Positions 15,336 through 22,883 of a stretch of 43,003 nt of DNA are shown here, piece after piece (position 1 is the stretch's first letter; each line of letters opens with the position of its first letter). Position numbers and translations under genes: made by a program. The stretch spans positions 1-43,003 of the forward strand of contig JAIXRO010000170.1 in the NCBI GenBank assembly GCA_027485145.1. Reading direction: 5' to 3'. The notes under the pieces are model-generated. The model worked only from the letters and a program-made list of their open reading frames with translations. It was not told the origin of the DNA and did not search any database. This stretch comes from Hyphomonadaceae bacterium (GTDB taxonomy: Bacteria; Pseudomonadota; Alphaproteobacteria; Caulobacterales; Hyphomonadaceae).

Positions 15336-15503
15336 ATGCACTCCGGAAGTTGGGACACGATGCTGACACCCAAGCGCGAGCGCACGGAGCTGAAAGTCAT
15401 GTTCGAGGCGGTGGACCTGGATGTCTCGGCGCGGCTCGACTGGATCGAAAAGGCTTGCGGCGGCGGTACCGAATTGCTGGAGCTTGCACCGGCAGCCCGC
15501 TGA
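15336..15503 (+). pseudogene. Possible remnant of a Ser/Thr protein kinase N-terminal segment
   Basis: A 55-residue frame opens at ATG 15336 and ends at TGA 15503. Its middle, FEAVDLDVSARLDWIEKACGG, resembles the short helical N-terminal segment that precedes the kinase domain in many bacterial Ser/Thr kinases (pattern: FEAALDL..xxRxxWLxxACGxDxxL). The kinase domain itself is missing: the frame stops and is followed by unrelated sequence and the MATE gene. No good ribosome-binding site is visible. It could be a truncated kinase gene or an unrelated small protein. The similarity is from memory of the pattern and is not verified. Confidence 0.35.
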
Positions 15504-15641
15504 TGCCGGTGATCGGGCGCAACGTGGCGAGCGGGGCTTCGACCTTGTTCTGAGGCGCCTTTCGATTGCGTCTTGCCACTGACTGGCATTTGAGGCATTC
15601 GGGCCGGCTGCGCGAAAACGATACGTGAGGAGGCAGCGATC

Positions 15642-17066
15642 ATGAGTGCACGACTGCCCGCCTGGGCCCGGCCTTCCGATATAGCAGATCTGCTCCGCCT
15701 GTCGGTGCCGATCGCCTTCACGCGCATGTCGATGATGCTGATGCACATGACGGACGCGATCCTGCTCGGCCAGTTTGCGCCGGGGGAGCTTGCGTACATC
15801 CTCAGTGCGTGGCTGCCGCTCGGCATCTCGCTCGGCCTCGGGATCGGCATCCTGCTTGGCGTGCAGGTGTTGACCTCGGAACTGTCGGGCCAGGGCCAGG
15901 AAGCGGACTCGGGCCGTGTGTTCCGGCGCGGGCTGATGTGGGCCATCGGGCTCGGCGGCGCGCTGACGCTGCTGATCGTTCCGTTCGCGGACATGTTCTT
16001 TCACTGGCTGTTCGTCTCGGTCGCGCCGCCGAGCGAAAGCGCCGTGGCGCCCGAGACGGTGGCGGCCGAAACGGCGTCGGTGACCCGCATTCTCGCTATC
16101 GCCCTCGTCGGGCACATGATCTCGCAAACCTGCAGCTACTATCTCGAAGCGCTGCGCCGGCCCTTGCTGGTCTCCGCCGTGATGTATGGCGGCGTCGCGC
16201 TGAACCTGATCATCGGACTTGGACTCGTGGGCGGGTTCTGGGGCCTGCCGCAGATGGGCGCCGAAGGCGCGGCCTGGGCAACCACGGTCACGCGCATCGG
16301 CATCACGGTGGTTCTGCTTGCACTCGTCTATCGCCTGACGCCGGCTTTCCGGCCATCGGCGCCGGGCACGCCGGACGAAGCGCGCCGGCAGCTCAGCGTG
16401 GGCACCGGCACGGCCATCAGCAACGTCGCCGAATGGGGCGGCTTCAACATGACCTTCGTCATCGCGACCTGGATCAGCCTCTCGGCGAACGCGGTCTATG
16501 GCTATGCCACTCAGATGATGGGCCTCTGCTTCATGTTCTATCTCGGCATCGCCACGGCCACGAGCGTGCGGGTGGCGGAAGGCGTCGGGCGCGGCGATCG
16601 GGTGGCGGTGCGCAATGCCGGCCGGCTGGGTGTGGTGGCCACGCTGATCATGGGCGCGGGCCTCGGCTTGCTGGTCGTGTTGCTACGCGAGCCGCTCTCG
16701 ATCCTGCTGGTGCGCGCGGATGCCGAACTGGGCGGCGTCATGCTCGCCCCGGCGATTGCGTTCCTGCTGATCTTTGCCGGCTTCATCACCGTGTTCGACG
16801 GGCTGCAGGCCACCGCGTCCTTCGCGCTTCGGGCGCAAGGGATGGTCTGGCTTCCCAGCGCGATCCATCTGGGCTCGTTCTTCGCGGTCATGCTGCCACT
16901 TTGTTACTGGCTGGGCATCACGCTCGAACGGGGCCCACGCGGCGTGATGGAAGGCGCCTGTGTGGCGTTGATCTTTGCCGGTACGCTGCAGGTGATCCTG
17001 CTGGAATGGAAAGCGGCGCGCCCCGTGAAGGAACGCGCCGCCGGATCGGTCTTCGTGCCCCATTAG
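15642..17066 (+). CDS. MATE family multidrug/Na+ (H+) antiporter
   Basis: A 474-aa polytopic protein with about 12 hydrophobic segments in two similar halves, typical of MATE efflux proteins. The N-terminal half starts LLRLSVPIAFTRMSMMLMHMTDAILLGQF, with the MATE-type Pro in the first helix. The second half begins near residue 245 with LSVGTGTAISNVAEWGGFNMTFVIATW. It would export cationic drugs or metabolites in exchange for Na+ or H+; the substrate is unknown. GAGGAGG precedes the ATG. It converges on the HU gene with a 12-bp gap. Confidence 0.9.
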   Translation: MSARLPAWARPSDIADLLRLSVPIAFTRMSMMLMHMTDAILLGQFAPGELAYILSAWLPLGISLGLGIGILLGVQVLTSELSGQGQEADSGRVFRRGLMWAIGLGGALTLLIVPFADMFFHWLFVSVAPPSESAVAPETVAAETASVTRILAIALVGHMISQTCSYYLEALRRPLLVSAVMYGGVALNLIIGLGLVGGFWGLPQMGAEGAAWATTVTRIGITVVLLALVYRLTPAFRPSAPGTPDEARRQLSVGTGTAISNVAEWGGFNMTFVIATWISLSANAVYGYATQMMGLCFMFYLGIATATSVRVAEGVGRGDRVAVRNAGRLGVVATLIMGAGLGLLVVLLREPLSILLVRADAELGGVMLAPAIAFLLIFAGFITVFDGLQATASFALRAQGMVWLPSAIHLGSFFAVMLPLCYWLGITLERGPRGVMEGACVALIFAGTLQVILLEWKAARPVKERAAGSVFVPH

Positions 17067-17078
17067 GGGCGCGTCAGA

Positions 17079-17345
17079 TCAGATGTCCTTGAGAACCGAA
17101 GCGGGCTTGAATGCCACGGCTGTCTTCTCGGGGATCTTGATCACTTCTTTGGTGGCCGGGTTACGGCCTTCACGGGCATTGCGCGTCTTGGCGACGAACG
17201 TGCCGAAACCGGCGATTGCAACCTGTTCGCGACTTTTCACGGAAGTCGCGATCGCTTCGAAGACAGCGTCAACGGCTTTGCCAGCATCGCTCTGCGAGAT
17301 GTTGCACGCTGTCGCGACTGCTTTGGTCAGTTCACCCTTGTTCAT
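17079..17345 (-). CDS. hup: HU-type DNA-binding protein
   Basis: The 88-aa protein matches the HU family almost end to end: MNKGELTKAVA, then VAIAGFGTFVAKTRNAREGRNPATKEVIKIPEKTAVAFKPA. The RNPATKE block forms the DNA-intercalating arm with its proline. HU compacts the nucleoid and assists replication and recombination. A strong AGAGGAG lies just upstream. The upstream region holds the palindrome-like 20-mer at 17396-17415 that resembles one ahead of the 6098 gene. Confidence 0.96.
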   Translation of the reverse strand: MNKGELTKAVATACNISQSDAGKAVDAVFEAIATSVKSREQVAIAGFGTFVAKTRNAREGRNPATKEVIKIPEKTAVAFKPASVLKDI

Positions 17346-17395
17346 AGGGGTTCTCCTCTAGATTAAATGACACTTGCGTATCATTGGGGCGACTT

Positions 17396-17415
17396 ACCCA
17401 CGATTCGAGACGGGT
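17396..17415. promoter_or_regulatory. Palindrome-like 20-mer upstream of HU
   Basis: ACCCACGATTCGAGACGGGT has imperfect dyad symmetry and matches the 20-mer at 5991-6010 at 16 of 20 positions, including both ends. It lies about 50 bp upstream of the HU start. It also contains GATTC, a GANTC site of the kind methylated by CcrM in this class. A shared regulatory function is inferred. Confidence 0.35.
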
Positions 17416-17444
17416 GGATACGCCGGACTCCCAATAGACACGGG

Positions 17445-18362
17445 CTAAACGCCCAGAATCCAGCCCTCTTCGCCGGTTATCTGGGCGATCTCTACTTCCG
17501 GGCGCGATTTGCCTGTGGAAAAAGCAGCGCCGAGCCGGTTTTTCTCGTCCAGATCAGCGTAGTGGCGGGCGATCTGGCGGACCTGGGCCTCGTCGGGCAC
17601 CTCGCCTTTTTCGGGCTGCGGCTTGACCAGCGAGGGGTAAATCTCGGCGATCAGGACATCGACCCCGTCCAGCATTTCGGCAGTCAGCGGGCCGCCTTCG
17701 CCCACCTCGAAGGGCCAGATTCTTGTATTGGGCAGGGACTGCCGGAGGGCGTGCACATGGGGGATGCCGGTCAGGCTCTGGCTGCCGACCGATCCTGCAC
17801 CGTAAAGTTGCCAGCAGGATTTCGGCGAGGCGCCCGGAACCGAGCGCAGGTGCTGCTCGGCCAGCCGGAATTCGGCGAGCGGTTTGTCTGCGGTATAGTC
17901 CGGTTTGGTGGCCGCAAGCGTCGTCGCCCGGTCGGACGGCGGCGCGCCCCAGAACGGATAGGGGCCCTTGGAGATCGTGTAGTTGAGGCCGGCCGCGATG
18001 GCGAAGCGCGGACGCGAATTGTTGTCCGGCTTGTCCTTGTAGCGGGTCGCGAGGTGCGCGTGCATCGCGGCCCAGGGGGCCTGCTTCACGATGTCGAGCC
18101 CCAGCGCCTTCGCCGTGCCCGCCGGGTAGCCGAGCGAGAAGTCGAAACCGAGCAAGACCTTGTCGCCGCGCTTCGTCAGCTTGCCGATGATATCCTCGAG
18201 ATAGGCGCGGGCCTTGAGGCGCGTGTCGATATTCTCCGCCTTGAACTGCAGTTTCAGACGGGCGTCCTTGGTCAGGGCGCCAATCCAGATCGAATTGGGG
18301 CCGAGCGCAGGCTTTGCCGCCGCGCTCCAGTCCACCATGATGTAGGCGTCGAACAGGGCCAT
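17445..18362 (-). CDS. Conserved protein of unknown function, possible RNase H-like fold
   Basis: 305 aa with no signal peptide or membrane segment. It begins AYIMVDWSAAAKPALGPNSIWIG, contains LLGFDFSLGYPAG near residues 90-105, and has CWQLYGAGSVGSQSLTGIP and LIAEIYPSLV later. The early Asp plus the FDF and AEIYP blocks suggest an RNase H-like (DUF429-like) arrangement, but that is inference. I recall similar alphaproteobacterial proteins carrying unsupported cobalamin or molybdopterin names, which I do not adopt. It begins 4 bp after the MDR reductase stop and is probably co-transcribed with it. Confidence 0.72.
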   Translation of the reverse strand: MALFDAYIMVDWSAAAKPALGPNSIWIGALTKDARLKLQFKAENIDTRLKARAYLEDIIGKLTKRGDKVLLGFDFSLGYPAGTAKALGLDIVKQAPWAAMHAHLATRYKDKPDNNSRPRFAIAAGLNYTISKGPYPFWGAPPSDRATTLAATKPDYTADKPLAEFRLAEQHLRSVPGASPKSCWQLYGAGSVGSQSLTGIPHVHALRQSLPNTRIWPFEVGEGGPLTAEMLDGVDVLIAEIYPSLVKPQPEKGEVPDEAQVRQIARHYADLDEKNRLGAAFSTGKSRPEVEIAQITGEEGWILGV

Positions 18363-18366
18363 GGCG

Positions 18367-19389
18367 TTACGCGAGCTTGACCAGCATCTTGCCGGTATTG
18401 GCGCCGGTGAAGAGGCCGAGGAACGCCTCGGGCGCCTTCTCGATTCCGGTCATCACGGTTTCCTCGAATTTCATCTGTCCGCCCGCGATCCATTTCGCCA
18501 TGTCGGCCAGGAAGGCCGGCTGCATGTCGGCATGGGTGGAGACGATGAAGCCCTGCAGCTTCAGCTGCTTGCCCACCGCCTGGATGATGTTGTGCGGCCC
18601 CACCGGCGTTCCGGTATCGTTGTACTGGGCGATCATTCCGCACAGCGCCATGCGGGCCATCGGCCTCGCCATTTCGATGGCGGCCGTGAGATGGTCGCCG
18701 CCGACATTGTCGAAATAGACGTCAATGCCCTTGGGCGCGGCCGCCTTCAGCGCGGCAACGAGGCCTTCAAAGCCCTTCGCCTGCTTGTAATCGATCACCG
18801 CATCGGCGCCGAGCGACTTGACCAGCGCGCATTTCTCCGCGCCGCCGGCCGAGCCGATGACGGTTGCGCCCTTGATCTTTGCGATCTGCACGACCGTCGA
18901 ACCCACAGCGCCCGCGGCGCCGGAGACGAAAACGGTGTCGCCGGGTTTCAGCTCTGCCACGCGCAGCAGGCCTGCATAGGCGGTGAGGCCCGGCATGCCG
19001 GCCACGCCGAGGAAGGCGCTCTCGGGCAGGCCGGTCGCGGGCAGCTTCTGCACGGCGGCCGCCGCCGGCTTCGCGGTCCAGGCGGTGCGCCAGCCGAGGA
19101 AGGAGGAGACGAGATCGCCGACCTTGTAGTCCGGATGGGCGGAGGCGGACACGCGGCCCACGGCGCCGCCCTGCAGCGTCTCGCCGATCTGGAAGGGCGG
19201 GACATAGCTCTCGCGGTCATACATCCGGCCACGCATGTAGGGGTCCACCGACATCCAGGTGTTCATGACCTGGATTTCACCTTCGGCAGGTGCCGGAACG
19301 TCAATCGTCTTTGTCTGGAAGTCCGACACCTTGGGCATGCCCACGGGGCGGGCTGCAAGGGACCATTCCGTCGAAGTCAGCTTGGACAT
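18367..19389 (-). CDS. NADP-dependent oxidoreductase, MDR superfamily (CurA/LTB4DH type)
   Basis: The 340-aa protein belongs to zinc-free medium-chain reductases that reduce activated C=C bonds with NADPH. The N-terminal catalytic-domain blocks are VDPYMRGRMYD and LQGGAVGRV. The nucleotide-binding motif is SGAAGAVGSTVVQIAK, followed by GADAVIDYK and DVYFDNVGGD. No structural or catalytic zinc ligands are present. ATG 19389 gives family length; the frame continues upstream only as antisense to the divergent Gfo/Idh/MocA gene. The physiological substrate is unknown. Confidence 0.9.
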   Translation of the reverse strand: MSKLTSTEWSLAARPVGMPKVSDFQTKTIDVPAPAEGEIQVMNTWMSVDPYMRGRMYDRESYVPPFQIGETLQGGAVGRVSASAHPDYKVGDLVSSFLGWRTAWTAKPAAAAVQKLPATGLPESAFLGVAGMPGLTAYAGLLRVAELKPGDTVFVSGAAGAVGSTVVQIAKIKGATVIGSAGGAEKCALVKSLGADAVIDYKQAKGFEGLVAALKAAAPKGIDVYFDNVGGDHLTAAIEMARPMARMALCGMIAQYNDTGTPVGPHNIIQAVGKQLKLQGFIVSTHADMQPAFLADMAKWIAGGQMKFEETVMTGIEKAPEAFLGLFTGANTGKMLVKLA

Positions 19390-19530
19390 TTCCGTCACCT
19401 CTGTCTGGTTTCTGTTGGGTCCACATGAACCGGGATAGGCGGCCTGTGAAGGGGGCGGGGCGAAGTTTTCCGGCACTTGCCGCGCCCCGTTTAGGGTGTC
19501 ATTGCGAAAGGATACAGGGATGTGACGGGC

Positions 19531-20451
19531 ATGACAAAACTCAAGGTGGGCGTCGCCGGAGCCGGCGTGTTCGGCAATTACCACGCCCAGAAGGCGGCTG
19601 CCTCGCCGCGTGTTGACCTGACCGGCATCTTTGACGTGGACCTCGCCCGCGCCGCGAAGCTCGCCGAGACCTTCGGTACGCAGGGCTATGATGACTATGC
19701 CGCGTTCCTCGCGGTCTGCGACGCCGTGGTGATCGCGGTGCCCGCAACCTGGCACGAGTCCCTCGCGCGCCAGGCGATCGAGGCGCATTGCCATGTGCTG
19801 GTTGAAAAGCCGCTCGCGCTGACCGAACTGGCCGCCCGCGACCTTGCCGACGAAGCGGCCGCCCGCGGGCGCATCCTGCAGGTCGGTCACCAGGAGCGGT
19901 TCGTCGCCAATGCGATGGGCGTGCTGGCGATCCCGGAAGTGCCGCTGCTGATCGAATCCGTGCGCTCCGGTCCGCCGGCGCCCGGCGGGCGGGCAGGTGA
20001 TGTCTCGGTGATCTGGGACCTGATGATCCATGATCTTGATCTGGCCGCGATGATGATGGGCCGCGAGTTCACCGGTGTCGAGGCCACCGGCCGCCGCGTG
20101 CACTCGCCGCACATCGATGAGGCCGAGGCTGTTTTCAAATACGCCAATGGCGGCCAGGCGAAACTTCGCGCCAGCCGCGCCGCAGAGTTCCGTGAACGGA
20201 CGATGCGCGTCGTCTATCCCTCCGGCGAGATCGATATCGATTTTCTCACGCGCAAGCTGAAGAACACCACACCTTACGAAGTGCGTGTGGACATTGCCGC
20301 AGACCTGCCCGACCCGCTCGGCGCCGCAGACGAAGGTTTCTACGCCGCCTGCCTCGGTCTTGCGCGCAGCCCTGTGCCCGCGCATGGCACGGTCGCGGCG
20401 GTGGCGATGGCAGAGGCGGCCGAAGCCGCTGTGCTGGCGCGGGTCGTCTGA
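19531..20451 (+). CDS. Gfo/Idh/MocA family oxidoreductase
   Basis: A 306-aa NAD(P)-dependent enzyme. The Rossmann motif GVAGAGVFGNYH is at the N-terminus, the catalytic EKPLA block is near residue 95, and IHDLDLAAMMMG is in the substrate domain. Family members act on sugars, inositols and related cyclic substrates; nothing nearby fixes the substrate. I prefer ATG 19531, with AGGGA (19516-19520) at 10-nt spacing, over GTG 19522, which would be only 1 nt from it. Confidence 0.87.
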   Translation: MTKLKVGVAGAGVFGNYHAQKAAASPRVDLTGIFDVDLARAAKLAETFGTQGYDDYAAFLAVCDAVVIAVPATWHESLARQAIEAHCHVLVEKPLALTELAARDLADEAAARGRILQVGHQERFVANAMGVLAIPEVPLLIESVRSGPPAPGGRAGDVSVIWDLMIHDLDLAAMMMGREFTGVEATGRRVHSPHIDEAEAVFKYANGGQAKLRASRAAEFRERTMRVVYPSGEIDIDFLTRKLKNTTPYEVRVDIAADLPDPLGAADEGFYAACLGLARSPVPAHGTVAAVAMAEAAEAAVLARVV

Positions 20452-20469
20452 CGCCGCCACAACATGCAG

Positions 20470-20551
20470 CTCATCCTGAGCGAAATCGAAGGATGGGCCA
20501 CGAGCGGATGCCGGTTCGGCTTGGCCATCCTTCGACTTCGCTCAGGATGAG
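20470..20551. repeat. REP-like inverted repeat, 27-bp arms, between convergent genes
   Basis: Left arm 20470-20496 starts CTCATCCTGAGCGAAATC. Right arm 20525-20551 is its reverse complement with one mismatch, around a 28-bp spacer. It lies between the stops of the Gfo/Idh/MocA gene and the leftward SDR gene, where it could act as a bidirectional transcript-end hairpin. Its sequence differs from the repeats at 111-149 and 195-276, so the window holds three families. Confidence 0.82.
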
Positions 20552-20579
20552 CGGTGCATTGCCTGGCGGAGTTCGGTGT

Positions 20580-21296
20580 TCAGGCCTTTGCCACGTCCCG
20601 GAACACCACGCGCGCGCCGCTACGGGTTTCGGAGACCGAAACGAGCTTCACCAGTTCCTTCGCCACGTCATCGGGCGTGGGCAGGGTCATCGGGTCTTCG
20701 CCCGGCATCGCTTCGGCGCGCATGCCGGTGCGCACGGCGCCCGGGTCGAACAGGTTGACGCGCAGGGCCATCTTCTCGGTCTCGTCCGCCCAGGCTTTGA
20801 CCAGCGCTTCGAGCCCCGCCTTGGAGGCCTGGTAGGGGCCCCAGAAGGCACGCGGACGTGGCACGACGCCGGAGGTGACAAACACCGCACGCGGCTGCGC
20901 GGCCATGTGGAGCAGCGGCCCGAGGGCGCGGATCAGGTGGGCGTTCGCTGTCAGGTTCACCGCAATGGTTTCCTCGAAGCTGCGCGGCCCGCAGGTCTCG
21001 ACCGGCCCGAGCGTGCCGAGCAGGCCGGCATTGGCGACGAAACCGTCGAGACGGCCGAACTGGTCCTTCAGCGCCTTGCCGAGCGCTTCGATGCCCTTGG
21101 TATCCTTGAGGTCCATCGGCACGAGCAAGGCTTCGGAGCCGAGCGCGCGGATCTCGTCGTCCAGTTTCTGAAGCGCCGCTTTCGACCGGGCAACTGCGAT
21201 CACAAGATCGCCCTGCCGGGCAAGCTCGAGCGCGACGGCGCGGCCAATGCCGCGCGAGGCGCCGGTGACAAGTATGAGGCGAGGGGCTTGTGTCAT
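20580..21296 (-). CDS. SDR family oxidoreductase
   Basis: A classical 238-aa short-chain dehydrogenase/reductase. It has cofactor motif TGASRGIG (11-18), structural NAG (89-91), and catalytic Ser142, Tyr155 and Lys159 in YQASK. The substrate is unknown. It follows purF by 22 bp on the same strand, as SDR genes often do next to purF in alphaproteobacteria, so it is likely the last gene of that transcript. Confidence 0.92.
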   Translation of the reverse strand: MTQAPRLILVTGASRGIGRAVALELARQGDLVIAVARSKAALQKLDDEIRALGSEALLVPMDLKDTKGIEALGKALKDQFGRLDGFVANAGLLGTLGPVETCGPRSFEETIAVNLTANAHLIRALGPLLHMAAQPRAVFVTSGVVPRPRAFWGPYQASKAGLEALVKAWADETEKMALRVNLFDPGAVRTGMRAEAMPGEDPMTLPTPDDVAKELVKLVSVSETRSGARVVFRDVAKA

Positions 21297-21318
21297 CGCG
21301 CGGCGTGTAGCGCGCGCC

Positions 21319-22770
21319 TCAGACGTCGTCCAGAAGCGAGAGCTGGCGTTCCTTGTCCGCTTGGTCCTGCTGGTAGTCGATCAGCGGGGTCGGATACTCG
21401 CCGGTGAAACAATGGTCCGCGAATTGCGGGAGCATGTTGTTGCGCAGCGGCTCGCCAATCGCCTTGTAGAGGCCGGGAACGGAGAGGAAGCCGAGGCTCT
21501 CGACCTTCAGTTCGCGCACCATTTCCTCGTGGGTATGGATCGCGGCGAAGAGTTCGGATTTCGCGGCCATGTCGATGCCGTAGAAGTCCGGGTTCAGGAT
21601 CGGCGGGCTGGCCGAGCGGAAGTGGATTTCGCGCGCGCCGGCCTCGCGCACCATCTGCACGATCTTTTTCGAAGTGTTGCCGCGCACGATGGAGTCGTCG
21701 ACCAGGATCACGCGCTTGCCTTCGAGGGCGGCACGGTTCGGACTATGCTTCTTGGAGATCGCCGCCTGCCGGCCGAGCTGGGTCGGCTGGATGAAGGTGC
21801 GGCCCACATAGTGGTTGCGGATGATGCCCATCTGGAACGGGATGCCGGAGGCTTCCGAGAAGCCGAGCGCGGCCGGCACGCCGGAGTCCGGCACCGGCAC
21901 CACGACATCGGCGTCGGCGAACGTCTCGGCTGCCAGCTGGTGGCCCATCCGGCGGCGTACTTCGTATACGGAGCGTCCCTGGATGAAGCTGTCGGGCCGG
22001 GCGAAATAGACATACTCGAACACGCAAGGCGAAGGCGGGCGGGGCGCGAAGGCGCGGAAGCTCTCGAGGCCCTGTTCCGAGATGACGACCACTTCGCCAT
22101 TCTCGATCTCGCGCACGAACTCGGCGCCGATGATGTCCAGCGCGCAGGTCTCCGACGCCAGCACATAACCCGTCCCAAGGCGGCCGAGCACGAGCGGGCG
22201 CAGGCCGATCGGATCGCGCGCGCCGATCAGTTTCTTTCCCGTCAGGCCGACGAGCGCATAGCCGCCCTCGATCTGGTGCATGGCGTCGATCAGCCGGTCC
22301 ACGAAGCGCTTCTTGCCGCTGCGGGCGACCAGATGCAGGATCACCTCGGTATCCATCGTCGACTGGAAGATCGCGCCATCTTTCACGAGCTGCTGGCGCA
22401 GCTGGCGCGCGTTGGTCAGGTTGCCGTTATGCGCGACGGCAAATCCGCCGAGCGCGAGGTCGGCAAAGATCGGCTGGATGTTGCGCAGCATCGGCCGGCC
22501 CTGCGTCGAGTACCGGTTATGGCCGATGGCAGAGTGACCGGGCAGGCGTTGGCGCAGGTCGCCGCCGAAGTGTTCTCCCACAAGGCCCATGTGGCGCTCG
22601 GAGTTGAAGCGCGCCCCGTCGAAGCTGACGATGCCGCAGGCTTCCTGTCCCCTGTGCTGCAGGGCGTGGAGGCCGAGAGCCGTGAGCAGGCTCGCTTCCT
22701 TGTTTCCGAACACGCCGAATACGCCGCACTCTTCGCGTGGCTTGTCGTCATCATTGTCGAAATAGGCCAT
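21319..22770 (-). CDS. purF: Amidophosphoribosyltransferase
   Basis: PurF makes phosphoribosylamine from PRPP and glutamine, the first committed purine step. From ATG 22770 the product is 483 aa, with a short propeptide before the Cys15 nucleophile in EECGVFGVFG. The glutamine-amidotransferase domain continues with LQHRGQEACGIV and HNGNLTN. The PRPP-binding loop VILVDDSIVRGNT lies in the C-terminal domain. A GTG at 22800 would add 10 residues; neither start has a strong ribosome-binding site. Confidence 0.96.
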   Translation of the reverse strand: MAYFDNDDDKPREECGVFGVFGNKEASLLTALGLHALQHRGQEACGIVSFDGARFNSERHMGLVGEHFGGDLRQRLPGHSAIGHNRYSTQGRPMLRNIQPIFADLALGGFAVAHNGNLTNARQLRQQLVKDGAIFQSTMDTEVILHLVARSGKKRFVDRLIDAMHQIEGGYALVGLTGKKLIGARDPIGLRPLVLGRLGTGYVLASETCALDIIGAEFVREIENGEVVVISEQGLESFRAFAPRPPSPCVFEYVYFARPDSFIQGRSVYEVRRRMGHQLAAETFADADVVVPVPDSGVPAALGFSEASGIPFQMGIIRNHYVGRTFIQPTQLGRQAAISKKHSPNRAALEGKRVILVDDSIVRGNTSKKIVQMVREAGAREIHFRSASPPILNPDFYGIDMAAKSELFAAIHTHEEMVRELKVESLGFLSVPGLYKAIGEPLRNNMLPQFADHCFTGEYPTPLIDYQQDQADKERQLSLLDDV

Positions 22771-22883
22771 CGGAAGGTCCGACTCGCTTTGGGGGGCCAC
22801 TGTCGTTCCGGGATATAGTTCGGTTCGGCCCCGCGCGAAAGGGCAGACGTGTCATGTATCTGTCGCACGGCGCTTTGCCCGGC

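Larger units (their letters stand above)
15175..15641. other. Sparse region between caspase-like and MATE genes
   Basis: About 470 bp. It holds a hairpin (15258-15284) and a 55-codon frame resembling part of a kinase N-terminus (15336-15503); nothing else convincing. The last 15-20 bp contain the GAGGAGG ribosome-binding site of the MATE gene. The long minus-strand frames here are mostly antisense to MATE. Confidence 0.5.

Noticed and set aside
15204-16127. Minus-strand 307-codon frame across the sparse region and MATE gene
   Set aside because: Mostly antisense to MATE, His/Arg/Gln-rich, no domain.
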